DNA of 64,000 nt from JAEYKI01 sp036679405 (GTDB taxonomy: Bacteria; Bacillota; Clostridia; Christensenellales; Christensenellaceae). Under the pieces are notes generated by a model that made no database searches, was not told the origin of the DNA, and saw only the letters and a program-made list of their open reading frames with translations. Shown piece by piece: positions 24,934 to 33,882 of this stretch. Made by a program: the position numbers and the translations under genes. Location of the stretch: contig JAVBVZ010000022.1 of NCBI GenBank assembly GCA_036679405.1, positions 1 through 64,000 of the forward strand. Direction: 5' to 3'. How positions within the stretch are numbered: position 1 is the first letter of the stretch; every line of letters starts with the position of its first letter.

Positions 24934-25787
24934 TTTGGAGTGTTGCAAAAAGAAGTCTGCGGATCTATTTCAGGGACAAAGCATCCGTGTTTTTTTCGTT
25001 GCTCGCAATTTTAATTATCATCGGCCTGTATGTCCTGTTTTTGGGGGATATCATTCAGGGAGAACTGCAAGGCCTTCCGGGTGCCCGCTTTTTGATGGAT
25101 AGTTGGGTCGTGGCCGGCCTGCTGGCCGTCGCATCCATTACAACTACCATGGGCGCTTTCGGTATTATGGTTGAAGACAGGGCTAAAAAAATCATGAAAG
25201 ATTTTTCGGCGTCCCCCATCAAGCGTTCGTCATTGGTAGGCGGATATCTTACGGGCACGTTTCTCATCGGGATGATCATGAGCCTCATCACCTTCGTTGT
25301 CTCTGAAATTTATATCACTGCCTACGGGGGCGATTTGGTCACGCTCACAGAGCTAGCACAGATACTCGGCGTTATGGTGCTTTCCGTATTTTCCAGTGCA
25401 TCCATTGTGTTTTTCATCGTGTCGTTCATCCACAGCAGCAATGCGTTTGCGACGGTCTCCACCGTCTTGGGGACGTTGATCGGCTTTCTAACAGGCATTT
25501 ATATCCCAATCGGCCAGTTGCCCGAAGGTGTGCAGGGAGTCGTCAAAGTATTTCCGGTTTCACACGCAGGCGCCCTTTTCCGCCAGGTGATGATGGCGAG
25601 ACCGATGGAACAGACTTTCGCGGGCGTACCGGCGTCGGACGTGGAAAATTTCAAAATATCAATGGGTGTAGTTTTCCAGTTTGGGGATGAGGTAACGACC
25701 CCGCTGTTCAGTATCATTGTCCTGGTAGCAACGGCGGCCGTGTTCTTTACGTTGGCAACGCTGAGTGTTTCGCGTAAAATAAAATAA
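24930..25787 (+). CDS. ABC-2 type exporter permease
   Basis: A 285-aa membrane protein with six predicted TM helices and the ABC-2 membrane pattern (N-terminal FRDKASVFFSLLAILIIIGLYVLFLG; late motif FPVSHAGALFRQVMM). It is the partner of the overlapping ATPase gene. Substrate is unknown; the pair resembles drug or lipid exporters. Confidence 0.88.
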   Translation: MIWSVAKRSLRIYFRDKASVFFSLLAILIIIGLYVLFLGDIIQGELQGLPGARFLMDSWVVAGLLAVASITTTMGAFGIMVEDRAKKIMKDFSASPIKRSSLVGGYLTGTFLIGMIMSLITFVVSEIYITAYGGDLVTLTELAQILGVMVLSVFSSASIVFFIVSFIHSSNAFATVSTVLGTLIGFLTGIYIPIGQLPEGVQGVVKVFPVSHAGALFRQVMMARPMEQTFAGVPASDVENFKISMGVVFQFGDEVTTPLFSIIVLVATAAVFFTLATLSVSRKIK

Positions 25788-25813
25788 AAATAAAACGGGG
25801 ATTGTTGACAAAT

Positions 25814-25843
25814 AAAAAAAGGAAGCCTTTGCTTCCTTTTTTT
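25814..25843. terminator. terminator after the ABC-2 exporter
   Basis: AAAAAAAGGAAGC-cttt-GCTTCCTTTTTTT. It can also serve the convergent GNAT gene. Confidence 0.88.
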
Positions 25844-25921
25844 ATTTTAGTGAATGTTATCTAAAAATTAAATAGTGGGAGCCGTTGCCGCAAAGGGCGG
25901 TCTCTTTATTTTTGGGATTTT

Positions 25922-26449
25922 TTATTCTTTAACAGGAACCCAGAACCGTTGGATTGTTCTGCCCGTCTGGGTTTCCGGATATTCGTTTTCCAAAATGCCG
26001 CCATTCTTGATAATCGTCCGGGAACAGGCCCCTGTATCTTTATAACATCCAAGCAAAACCTTTTTTATGGGGAGATCTTTGCATTTTTCAAGTGAGAGAC
26101 GCAGGATCTCGGTAGCATAGCCCTGATGGCGTTCATCCGGACGAACACCATAGCCAATATATCCCCAGGTATTGTAAAGGCTGGAATTCAGATAGTGGCG
26201 TATATTGACCACGCCCACCAGCTTATCCGTTTCATCTTCGTATGCCCAAAAAACACTGCAGGGAACAAGACCGTCCGGCACGCCGATGCCCTTTGAAAGA
26301 TTCCGCACCTTATAAACCATATCCTCAAAATGTGCATAGTCAAATTTCAGCATCCAGGGAAAAGGGGATTCGCCGGAGGCCTTCCAAGCGTCCATCATAT
26401 CGATAAATTGATCTTTATAACGCAAATCGGGTTCGACCAACTTCAACAT
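25922..26449 (-). CDS. GNAT-family N-acetyltransferase
   Basis: A 175-aa acetyltransferase-fold protein. The acetyl-CoA loop is seen as YGVRPDERHQGYATEILRLSLEKC (Q/R-x-x-G-x-A type), and VGVVNIRHYLN forms the strand before it; KVLLGCYKDTGACSRTIIKNGG is the C-terminal motif. It looks like the family of general GNATs modifying small molecules. RBS AAGGAGG with an 8-nt spacer before the ATG. Confidence 0.88.
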   Translation of the reverse strand: MLKLVEPDLRYKDQFIDMMDAWKASGESPFPWMLKFDYAHFEDMVYKVRNLSKGIGVPDGLVPCSVFWAYEDETDKLVGVVNIRHYLNSSLYNTWGYIGYGVRPDERHQGYATEILRLSLEKCKDLPIKKVLLGCYKDTGACSRTIIKNGGILENEYPETQTGRTIQRFWVPVKE

Positions 26450-26561
26450 AATAGTAGAAACCTCCTTAAGATGCCTGCCTTTTTAAAAATATTGCCATTT
26501 ATTAATGAATTCGACATTTTGGGGCGAATTCCTTCCTGATCGCTCATTAATTTGTGAATAA

Positions 26562-26596
26562 ACGTTTAATTTTTAAATTTTACGTTTAATTATAAT
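26562..26596 (+). promoter_or_regulatory. -10 box with 10-bp direct repeats, TPR gene promoter
   Basis: TATAAT (26591-26596) in an AT-rich region. ACGTTTAATT occurs at 26562-26571 and again at 26582-26591, so the repeats are spaced exactly 20 bp (two helical turns) and the second abuts the -10 box. This fits a protein site; no strong -35 is seen. Confidence 0.45.
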
Positions 26597-26658
26597 TTAG
26601 TATGACCTTTTTTAGACGCAATTTTTTTAAAAAAAGCAAATAAAAAGAGGGGATATTC

Positions 26659-27234
26659 ATGTCAGACCCATCCAAATCTATTTGCCGCAAACTGGATGCG
26701 CTCTATGCTGCCGGAAAACTGGATCGCGTAGAAGAATATCTGCTTACGGAATTGATTAAAAATCAGCCTCGAAACGGTGAGTTCAGCGCTTCTTTCATTA
26801 CGGTTCTTTTTGAATTGGGCGTATATTTCCGCAACATAAAAAAATATTCGCGTTCCCGTGACTGGTTTTTATTGCTTGGGCGGGTGGTGTCCTGCCATTT
26901 GGGAGAAACGTCCGTTGCGTATGCGGCAGTGCTTGAAAATGTAGCCTCAACATATGAATTGGCCGGAAACTTTGATCCGGCGCTTCACTTGTTTATGCAG
27001 GCCCTGCAAATTTACAAAGGCGCAAAAGGACCGCGCCCGATTCGGTATGCCCGGCTCAAAAGGCATATCTGTGCGTTGTTCGGTGCGCAGGGCGATTTTC
27101 ACGCGGCTCTGATTTTTTATCCGCTCCTTCCCGGAATGGCGGCGGAAGAAGGTCATGTATCAGGAACGGGCGCCTGCCGGGAGGCGGGGCGCCCAAAAAT
27201 ATCCAAAGTGCTTTTGTTTCGCTGTAAAGAATAA
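26659..27234 (+). CDS. TPR-like protein, C-terminus possibly altered
   Basis: A 191-aa soluble protein with helical repeats of TPR type, clearest at about 85-125 (YAAVLENVASTYELAGNFDPALHLFMQALQIY). The first 165 residues look like a genuine repeat solenoid; the last 25 (after LLPGMAAEEGH) are Gly/Arg-rich and unlike a TPR, so an old frameshift or truncation is possible. Short tetratricopeptide proteins like this bind partners; none is evident. RBS GAGGGG ahead of the ATG. It converges on the next gene with only 26 bp between. Confidence 0.7.
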   Translation: MSDPSKSICRKLDALYAAGKLDRVEEYLLTELIKNQPRNGEFSASFITVLFELGVYFRNIKKYSRSRDWFLLLGRVVSCHLGETSVAYAAVLENVASTYELAGNFDPALHLFMQALQIYKGAKGPRPIRYARLKRHICALFGAQGDFHAALIFYPLLPGMAAEEGHVSGTGACREAGRPKISKVLLFRCKE

Positions 27235-27260
27235 AAAAGCAGCCTTCTCCCGTCTTACGT

Positions 27261-28082
27261 TTAATCCTGTCCGTCCAAAAAACTTTGGTGGATGTCGGGT
27301 CCGGTATAACGAGGGTAAAGGCTGGGATCTGCATAACGGCCTTTATACCAGATGGAAGCGGTGGGACAGTAGTTGAAGCATCTGAAGCAGGCGGTGCATC
27401 CTTGTGTGGTTTGGATCTGGCCGTCAATCAGCTGCATTGCTCCGGAAGGACAGTTTTGTATGCACAGGCGGCAGTTGGTGCAGGTATCGGGGCATACGCT
27501 TAACTCGCTATACATGTTTTGGTTTAAAGCCATCATCTTTTTGCGAAACAGCACAATAGAGTAGGGACCGGGAGGAATGCTTTTTCGCCCGGCATGCAAC
27601 GCGTCCGTCAGCTTGTTTATTTTCTTTTGGGCCACATCCAAACGTTTTTGCATTTTTTCCGGAGAAAGAAGGCTGCCGCTGCGCGGAGGCGCATATAAGT
27701 TCAATGCCATGGTAAGGCCTGCATATCCGCGTAGGCGTACCATGCCGGGGGGGAATTGATGCAATACCTCATAAGGCCCGCACCCGTCTGCATATCCTGC
27801 AGTTACGATAACATAAAAAGGCATAGCAGAATGTTGCGATTTTAGCGCAGTACAAAGCCGTTCAATGAACGCCCGCATGATTGCCGGGATATTCATGGCA
27901 TATACGGGAAACGCAAGACCCAGAATATCCGTGTCTTCAACAACCGTATTCAAATCTTCAGGCGGCGTTTCAATGGAAAATGAGCGGCATTCATCGCCGT
28001 TTTCTTTTGCGGCTTTTTCAAACTGCGCAGCTGCCCATCTGGTATTGCCCGTGCCGCTGAAGTAAAAAGTGGTGAAGCGCAT
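27261..28082 (-). CDS. EFR1-type flavodoxin-ferredoxin fusion
   Basis: A 273-aa protein: flavodoxin-like N-terminal domain (about 1-150) with FMN phosphate loop YFSGTGNTRWAA and loop GLAFPVYAMNIPA, then two 4Fe-4S motifs near the C-terminus, CPDTCTNCRLCIQNCP and CTACFRCFNYCP. EFR1-family proteins are electron carriers in anaerobes. Its acceptor or donor is not in the neighbourhood. ATG at 28082 has AAAGGAGG-type sequence upstream (complement of 28089-28096). Confidence 0.9.
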   Translation of the reverse strand: MRFTTFYFSGTGNTRWAAAQFEKAAKENGDECRSFSIETPPEDLNTVVEDTDILGLAFPVYAMNIPAIMRAFIERLCTALKSQHSAMPFYVIVTAGYADGCGPYEVLHQFPPGMVRLRGYAGLTMALNLYAPPRSGSLLSPEKMQKRLDVAQKKINKLTDALHAGRKSIPPGPYSIVLFRKKMMALNQNMYSELSVCPDTCTNCRLCIQNCPSGAMQLIDGQIQTTQGCTACFRCFNYCPTASIWYKGRYADPSLYPRYTGPDIHQSFLDGQD

Positions 28083-28128
28083 AGAAAGCCTCCTTTTTTA
28101 TACAGGAACAGGATTCTTCTTTAGGCAT

Positions 28129-28134
28129 ATTATA
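28129..28134 (-). promoter_or_regulatory. -10 box of the EFR1 gene
   Basis: Minus-strand TGCTATAAT (extended -10; TATAAT complement 28129-28134), 47 nt upstream of the ATG. No good -35 at the right distance. Confidence 0.5.
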
Positions 28135-28299
28135 GCATATATGCAAAAAAGGATGTTTTGAAGAAGTGTTAAATTTCATTTAAATATGTCTCGGAATTTT
28201 GCCATTGGTTTTTCAAAACATTGTCGGTGCGAACGTTCAAAAATCAAACGATGAAAAATAAATACATAAATGGAAAATATTTATTGAAGATACATATTA

Positions 28300-28328
28300 T
28301 TGATTAAAAGTGCGTTTTATACTACTAT
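28300..28328 (+). promoter_or_regulatory. possible promoter of the 28.4-kb lipoprotein gene
   Basis: TTGATT (28300-28305), 17 nt, TACTAT (28323-28328). The 28083-28396 gap between divergent genes is AT-rich and has no other gene. Confidence 0.35.
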
Positions 28329-28396
28329 AAATATATGGAACGCTTTGGGGCGGTTTTCAGTCAAAATAAAAAAGCATAAGGGAGGATTGAAAAGAA

Positions 28397-28942
28397 GTGA
28401 AGAAAACGATTATTATATTGCTGATCTCGGCATTGCTGGCGGCGGTGATGTTTGCAGGCTGCTCGTCAAATGCGCCTGAAGAACCTTCCGTGCCGGAAGG
28501 TCAGGAGGCGAATGCCTGGGTGGTCGTGGAAGAGGCGTCGTTAATGGATGGACAGGGAAACACCGTGGGCACGGTATATCCCGGTTTTGCGCTGACGCTA
28601 AAAGACGCTGAAGACGGGGACAGAGCGTCATTTACTGTTGCAGAGATGGAGGATAACGGCCAGGATGTTAAGGAAGAAAAAAAGTTTTACATTGAGCTCT
28701 CCCATATGCAGGAAGGCTATGTGCAGCCTCAGGCCGTTGTTATGATGATCTCAGGGGACATGATTACACTGGCCCCGGACGGATCGTTGTATGATGAATC
28801 GGGCGAGAAACTGATCACCTTTACGGACGGCATAGGCCCTATGTATTATATACAGAAAACGGAACAGGGCTATATGTTCACGCTGGACATGAATGTCGTG
28901 TATGCCGGGGAGGATGAAGTAACGGTTACCCTTCCTTCATAA
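28397..28942 (+). CDS. small lipoprotein of unknown function
   Basis: A 181-aa predicted lipoprotein: basic start, hydrophobic helix and lipobox MFAGC. GTG start at 28397, with GGGAGG upstream at a long (about 11-nt) spacing. The mature part is acidic and beta-rich (VVVEEASLMDGQGNTVGTVYPG), which resembles SH3-like or beta-sandwich modules, but I do not recognise a family. It is a single-gene unit ending in a terminator. Confidence 0.7.
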   Translation: MKKTIIILLISALLAAVMFAGCSSNAPEEPSVPEGQEANAWVVVEEASLMDGQGNTVGTVYPGFALTLKDAEDGDRASFTVAEMEDNGQDVKEEKKFYIELSHMQEGYVQPQAVVMMISGDMITLAPDGSLYDESGEKLITFTDGIGPMYYIQKTEQGYMFTLDMNVVYAGEDEVTVTLPS

Positions 28943-28954
28943 AAATTCCAAACG

Positions 28955-28985
28955 AAAAGCCTCCGGCATTTGCCGGAGGCTTTTT
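28955..28985. terminator. terminator of the lipoprotein gene
   Basis: AAAAGCCTCCGGCA-tt-TGCCGGAGGCTTTTT. It may also end the convergent FAD gene. Confidence 0.92.
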
Positions 28986-28996
28986 AATTTTTTGTT

Positions 28997-30373
28997 TTAT
29001 TGCCGCCCAAGAATCTTATCTGCAATATAAAGTCCGTTTGCGGAAGCCTGGGATAGGGAGCGGGTGAAGCCTGCGCCGTCGCCGCTGGCGAACAAACCCT
29101 TAAAGCCGTTGAGCTCAAAATCTTCGGTATCCGGCCGTGCAGAGTAATATTTGCATTCAATTCCATACAGAAGCGTGTCGTGATTGTTGGTGCCGGGCGC
29201 AATCTCATTTAAAGCATTCAACGTTTCAATAATATTGTCAAGCTGCCGTTTAGGCATGCAGAGGCTTAAATCCCCCGGAACGGCGTCCAGCGTCGGGCGG
29301 GTGGTGGACTTGTTCAGCCTGCCGGCATCCGTCCTGCGCCCGCGCAGCAAATCGCCCAGCCGCTGCACCAGAACGCTTCCTCCGCTGATCAGGTTGGCTA
29401 AGCGTGCTACATGCCGTGCATAGTCGATCGGTTCGCGGAAAGGTTCGGTAAACCGTATGGTGGAAAGAAGCGCAAAGTTGGAATTTTCCGTTTTGCGTGA
29501 TTCGTCTTTATAAGAATGTCCGTTCACGGTAAGAATACCATCCGTGTTCTCGGTTACGACGCTTCCCCGTTCGTTAAAGCAGAACATGCGGGTCGTATCG
29601 CCGTATGTTTTGCTTAAATACCAGATCTTCGGCTCGTATATTTTTTTTGAGAAATGTTCCCATATGCAGTAGGGAAGTTCCACGCGTACCCCGACATCTA
29701 CCTGATTGTTTTTCAGTGCTACTCCGTTCCGTTTGCACCACTCGGAAAAAAATTGGCTGCCGACGCGTCCCACGGCAAAAATGATGTTTTCCGCCTGAAA
29801 AGTCAGTTCGCCGTCTTTGCCGTGCGCATAAACGGTGTGGGTTTTGGCATCCACATCGGTCACCGTTGTTTTGGAAAGAATGTCGCAGCGCTTGCTCAGA
29901 GCGGCAATCATTTTTTTCATGGTTTCAAAATTGGAGTCCGTTCCAAGATGTTTTAACTGCGCCTGGCTCATATGCAGGTCATGCTGCAGGCAAAGGGTCT
30001 TAAGGGCGTTATCAGGCATATAGCGTTCATGGATTGCGCCGTACGAAACAAGGATTTTGTCTGCCTGCTCAATGTAGTCAATCACCTGCTTCGGCGGCAG
30101 AAAATCGGTCAGCCAGCCGCCGTATTCGGTGGAAATAACATATTTGCCATCGGAAAAAGCGCCTGCGCCCGCCATGCCTTCCATAATGGCGCAGGAGGGG
30201 CATTTGATGCAAGAATCCGACTGTTTGGTAATAATGGGGCAGATCCTTTTTTCAATCGGGTTTCCTTTTTCAAGTATGGCAACCTTCAGCCCCGGTTTTT
30301 TTTCAGTCAGGCGGTATGCGGCCATAATGCCGCTGATGCCGCCGCCGATGATGATGATATCATACTGTTTCAA
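28997..30373 (-). CDS. COG2509-type FAD-dependent dehydrogenase
   Basis: A 458-aa flavoprotein of the uncharacterised FAD-dependent dehydrogenase group. FAD motif IIIGGGISGIMAAYRL at the N-terminus; Cys cluster CPIITKQSDSCIKCPSCAIMEG near 45-66; second glycine-rich IIFAVGRVGSQFFSEW near 200; C-terminal GLFASGDGAGFTRSLSQASANGLYIAD. The Cys cluster is typical of this group but its role is not known. TTG start at 30373 with a weak ribosome site. It lies 57 bp downstream of dapB and could be in the DAP operon or separate. Confidence 0.85.
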   Translation of the reverse strand: MKQYDIIIIGGGISGIMAAYRLTEKKPGLKVAILEKGNPIEKRICPIITKQSDSCIKCPSCAIMEGMAGAGAFSDGKYVISTEYGGWLTDFLPPKQVIDYIEQADKILVSYGAIHERYMPDNALKTLCLQHDLHMSQAQLKHLGTDSNFETMKKMIAALSKRCDILSKTTVTDVDAKTHTVYAHGKDGELTFQAENIIFAVGRVGSQFFSEWCKRNGVALKNNQVDVGVRVELPYCIWEHFSKKIYEPKIWYLSKTYGDTTRMFCFNERGSVVTENTDGILTVNGHSYKDESRKTENSNFALLSTIRFTEPFREPIDYARHVARLANLISGGSVLVQRLGDLLRGRRTDAGRLNKSTTRPTLDAVPGDLSLCMPKRQLDNIIETLNALNEIAPGTNNHDTLLYGIECKYYSARPDTEDFELNGFKGLFASGDGAGFTRSLSQASANGLYIADKILGRQ

Positions 30374-30430
30374 TCAAAGCGCCTGCTTTCTTGTGATGTC
30401 CCCTGAATAACTGTAGAATAAAGGGGCCGT

Positions 30431-31651
30431 TTAAAGCTTAAAAGCTTCTGTAATAATACTGATCGCACTGGAAGTATTCTGGTTTTCAATACAAAGCAGG
30501 ATGCGGGTTTCAGATGTCGTGACGATCAGAATGTCTATGTTTCCTCCGGCCAGTGCCGCAAACAATTTGGCAGCCACACCGCTTTGACGCTCCATGCCCA
30601 TCCCTTCAATGGAAAGCTTGGTCACGGAATCCATGATGGTGTGCTGGATGGAGGGATGATTTACCGTGATGTCGGCAATCACTTCCCGGACCTTTTCAAT
30701 ATCGCTGCGCGGCATTGAAAAAGAAATGCTCATCATTCCGTTTATAGGCGGAGACTGGTTTATAATATCCAGATTGATCCCCTGTTTGGCCAGTTTGCCA
30801 AAAATAAAAGACGTAGGAGAGGGGACGGCCGGCACCTCGGAAAGAGTGACGACAGCCTGGTTGTCATCCGAATAAATACGGGTAACGGTCGTAGCCTCTG
30901 AAATCATATCCTCCATGGAATAAAGGCCGGGCAGCTTGCCTTCCAGATATTGCGCAGCGCGCAGCGCGCCAACCGCAAATACATTCTTTGAAAGAGCCTG
31001 ATGTTCTATGGTAAGAACTTCTTCGTCTCCCAAAAAGATTACCTGATGCTCGCCTACCAGTGCGCCGCCGCGCACTGCATGAATGCCAATTTCTTTTTTG
31101 GTGCGTTTGCCGGACTCGGGCGTCCGTCCAAACCTGAGTTCTTTTGTGTTTTGAAAAACGTCGTTCAGCTCTTCGGCAAGGGTCAGCGCAGTACCGCTGG
31201 GGGCGTCCGCCTTCAGATTATGGTGCTTCTCTATAATCTCAATATCAAAAGATTCTCCTAAGAATTCCGCGGCCTTGCGGATAAGTTCAATTTGAAGGTT
31301 GACGCCGAGCGACATGTTGGAAGCAAAAAAAACAGGGATGTACGCCGCATATTCTTTGATTTTTTGTTTTTGAAGTGCGGTATGCCCGGTTGTGCCGACG
31401 ACTACGGCGCAGTTCCTTTTTTTGGCGAAAGGAAGAATGGATTCAATGGAATCCGGTCTTGAAAAATCAATGATAACGTCCACCGTTTCAATTACATCTT
31501 CAATGTTTTTGTATACGGGGAAAAGGTTGGCGCCATTGCCCGGAAATTTGTCTACGCCCGCGGTAACCACCAGGTCGTCCGCTGCAGATGCGCAATCACA
31601 GACAGCCTGGCCCAATCGCCCGGATACGCCGCATATGAGTATTTTGATCAT
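30431..31651 (-). CDS. dapB: 4-hydroxy-tetrahydrodipicolinate reductase fused to aspartokinase-type ACT domains
   Basis: A 406-aa protein, about 150 longer than normal DapB. Residues 1-250 form a complete DapB: nucleotide motif GVSGRLGQ, GTTGHT near 86-91, and the catalytic EKHHNLKADAPSGTA (His143, His144, Lys147). Residues 265-328 and 345-404 are two ACT domains that follow the aspartokinase regulatory pair (VTLSEVPAVPSPTSFIFGKLAKQGINLDII...ISFSMPRSDIEK; KLSIEGMGMERQSGVAAKLFAALAGGNIDILIVTTSETRI). In aspartokinases these bind lysine or threonine (known), so lysine feedback on DapB is inferred. ATG at 31651 follows AAGGAG, 10 nt after dapA. Confidence 0.93.
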   Translation of the reverse strand: MIKILICGVSGRLGQAVCDCASAADDLVVTAGVDKFPGNGANLFPVYKNIEDVIETVDVIIDFSRPDSIESILPFAKKRNCAVVVGTTGHTALQKQKIKEYAAYIPVFFASNMSLGVNLQIELIRKAAEFLGESFDIEIIEKHHNLKADAPSGTALTLAEELNDVFQNTKELRFGRTPESGKRTKKEIGIHAVRGGALVGEHQVIFLGDEEVLTIEHQALSKNVFAVGALRAAQYLEGKLPGLYSMEDMISEATTVTRIYSDDNQAVVTLSEVPAVPSPTSFIFGKLAKQGINLDIINQSPPINGMMSISFSMPRSDIEKVREVIADITVNHPSIQHTIMDSVTKLSIEGMGMERQSGVAAKLFAALAGGNIDILIVTTSETRILLCIENQNTSSAISIITEAFKL

Positions 31652-31661
31652 GAATGTCTCC

Positions 31662-32537
31662 TTATATAAGCTCAAAGAGCGAAAGCTGCGCTTTCAGGTT
31701 TTCAAGATGCGCCGGCGCCATCTCGCACAAGGGAAGACGTAACGGTCCCATCTCAAAGCCCATCAGGTTAAGGGCTGTTTTTACGGGAATGGGATTCACT
31801 TCGCAGAAAAGTGCGGATACCAGCGGAAGCACCTTCAGTTGCATTTCGCATGCCTTTGCCGTGTCGCCTTCAAAATAGGCGTCCGCCAGTTCGTGCGTGT
31901 AACGCGGCATGATGTTTGCCAGAACGGATATAACGCCCAGGCCTCCTAAAGACAGGATGGGCTGGATCTGATCGTCATTTCCGGAATAGATGTCAAGATT
32001 TCCGTTTGTCCGCCGCGCCATTTCGGCAATCTGGCTGATGTTTCCGCAGGCTTCTTTAATGCCTGCAATGTTTTGATGCCCGGAAAGCTTTTCGGCTGCA
32101 GCCGGCGTTATATTTACGCAGGTGCGGGACGGCACATTATAAAGGATAACCGGTTTTTCGCTTGCGTCGGCAATGGCTGTAAAATGAGCAATCAGGCCCG
32201 CTTCGCTGCATTTGTTGTAATAAGGCGTCACGGCCAGTACGGCGTCCGCCCCCAAAGCGGCGGCAAGCTGCGCTGTTTTAATGCATTTTTCCGTGTTGTT
32301 TCCGCCAATACCGGCAATGACCGGCACGCGTCCGGCAGCTTTATTTACAACGCATTCAATCGCGTCTTTTTTTTCTCCGGCCGTCATGGTGGAGGGTTCG
32401 CCGGTCGTGCCGCATACCAGCAGCGCGTCCGTGCCTTCTGTTAACTGAAATTCCACCAACTTTTCAAACGCGGGCCGGTTGATTCCGTTTTGGTCAAAGG
32501 GTGTTACAAGTGCAACACAGGATCCTTTAAATATCAT
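31662..32537 (-). CDS. dapA: 4-hydroxy-tetrahydrodipicolinate synthase
   Basis: A 291-aa class I aldolase-type TIM barrel condensing pyruvate with aspartate semialdehyde. Motifs FKGSCVALVTPF, GTTGEPSTMTAGEK, AAALGADAVLAVTPYYNK, VILYNVPSRTCVNI and the Schiff-base Lys in IAGIKEACGNIS. It lies in the order asd-dapA-dapB on the minus strand. Confidence 0.97.
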   Translation of the reverse strand: MIFKGSCVALVTPFDQNGINRPAFEKLVEFQLTEGTDALLVCGTTGEPSTMTAGEKKDAIECVVNKAAGRVPVIAGIGGNNTEKCIKTAQLAAALGADAVLAVTPYYNKCSEAGLIAHFTAIADASEKPVILYNVPSRTCVNITPAAAEKLSGHQNIAGIKEACGNISQIAEMARRTNGNLDIYSGNDDQIQPILSLGGLGVISVLANIMPRYTHELADAYFEGDTAKACEMQLKVLPLVSALFCEVNPIPVKTALNLMGFEMGPLRLPLCEMAPAHLENLKAQLSLFELI

Positions 32538-32606
32538 AACATCTCCCGCCTTTTGTTTATCGATCGGGCTGCAGGCATCCCATGCGGACGCCTGCGGCCC
32601 GGTTGA

Positions 32607-33611
32607 TTATTTGTTTTCCTGCATCCGGATGTATTCCTGCGCAATTTGCACAGCGTTGGTTGCCGCGCCTTTGCGCAGATTATCGGCAACCACCCAGATG
32701 TTCAGTCCGCTTTCTACCGTGTCATCCCGGCGTATACGGCCTACAAACACCTCATCCCGTCCGGTAAGCGGAAGGGGCATGGGGTATTCGTTTATTGAAA
32801 CATCGTCCATTACGATGATTCCGGGAGCCGCTTTAAGCGCCGCTTTCAGTTCAGCCAGGTCGTACGGCTTTTCAAATTCAATATTGATGCTTTCGCTGTG
32901 TCCGTGGTAAACGGGCACGCGTGCGGTCGTGGCCGTTACGCGGATGCTTGCGTCTCCCAGGATCTTTTGCGTTTCTTTGATCATTTTGATCTCTTCTTTG
33001 GTGTAACCGCTGTCATCGAATACGTCGATGTGCGGGATCACATTACCAAAAATCGGATAGGGGAATTTTTTGGGAGCATCCCCGTTGATCCCGTCTTCCA
33101 GATCGCGGTATCCGCCCATTCCGGCGCCGGAAACCGCCTGATAAGTGGAATAGACAACCCTTTTGATGCCATAGAGGTCGTGCAGGGGTTTTAACGCCAC
33201 CACTGCCTGAATGGTCGAACAGTTCGGGTTTGCAATAATTCCATGGCTTTTGGAAATGTCCCCGGGGTTCACCTCGGGCACCACCAGGGGGATCTCAGGA
33301 TCCATGCGCCAGGCGCTGGAATTATCAATGACCAGCGTGCCCGCCGCCGCCGCGATAGGCGCATATTTCAGGCTGGTGGATGCACCCGCTGAAAACAGCG
33401 CAATGTCAATCCCGCGGCCTTCAAAGCTTTTTTCATTCAGTTCTTCAACCGTATATTGTTTGCCTAAAAATTCAACTTTTTTCCCCGCGCTGCGCGCAGA
33501 AGCCATCAAAAAATATTCTTTTGCGGGAAGATTCCTCTCTTCCAGCACCTGCAAAAATTTGCGGCCTACCATGCCCGTAGCGCCTACAACCGCAATGTTG
33601 TACTTCCTCAT
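32607..33611 (-). CDS. asd: aspartate-semialdehyde dehydrogenase
   Basis: A 334-aa enzyme reducing aspartyl phosphate. N-terminal VVGATGMVGRKFLQVLEER, active-site Cys in IIANPNCSTIQAV, and substrate-site motif RVPVYHGHSESI. First gene of the DAP operon, with GGAGG 7 nt before the ATG and a good promoter 72 nt upstream. No aspartokinase gene is in the window. Confidence 0.96.
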   Translation of the reverse strand: MRKYNIAVVGATGMVGRKFLQVLEERNLPAKEYFLMASARSAGKKVEFLGKQYTVEELNEKSFEGRGIDIALFSAGASTSLKYAPIAAAAGTLVIDNSSAWRMDPEIPLVVPEVNPGDISKSHGIIANPNCSTIQAVVALKPLHDLYGIKRVVYSTYQAVSGAGMGGYRDLEDGINGDAPKKFPYPIFGNVIPHIDVFDDSGYTKEEIKMIKETQKILGDASIRVTATTARVPVYHGHSESINIEFEKPYDLAELKAALKAAPGIIVMDDVSINEYPMPLPLTGRDEVFVGRIRRDDTVESGLNIWVVADNLRKGAATNAVQIAQEYIRMQENK

Positions 33612-33682
33612 ACGTTTCCTCCATTATATAAACAAATAACAGCGTTCCAGCTGTTTTATACGAGTGCAATTTTTCATAAAAT

Positions 33683-33711
33683 ATTATAGCATTTAAACAA
33701 GCAACGCGCAA
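33683..33711 (-). promoter_or_regulatory. promoter of the asd-dapA-dapB operon
   Basis: Minus strand TTGCGC (complement 33706-33711), 17 nt, TGC-TATAAT (extended -10; complement 33683-33688). The leader is only about 65 nt with a small AACAGC/GCTGTT hairpin (33645-33660), too short for a lysine riboswitch. Confidence 0.7.
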
Positions 33712-33830
33712 ATGGTTTTATAAACGGGCGTGTATATTTATGAATAGAAGCGGGGGCGCGGAAGGAAAAGCAAATGTTCTTTAAGAAGAATGGTTTTTCG
33801 CTGCCGCCCCAAAAGGAATGAAGGAAAGCT

Positions 33831-33860
33831 TTGCTTGAAAAAAATGCTTATTAATAGTAT
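33831..33860 (+). promoter_or_regulatory. possible promoter of the M20 amidohydrolase gene
   Basis: TTGCTT (33831-33836), 18 nt, TAGTAT (33855-33860), close to the ribosome site GGAGGAG at 33872-33878. The short distance makes it doubtful. Confidence 0.25.
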
Positions 33861-33882
33861 ATTGTTAGCATGGAGGAGAAGT

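Noticed and set aside
33612..33882. Lysine riboswitch upstream of asd-dapA-dapB
   Set aside because: The leader from the mapped promoter is about 65 nt, far too short, and no lysine-aptamer signature is seen.
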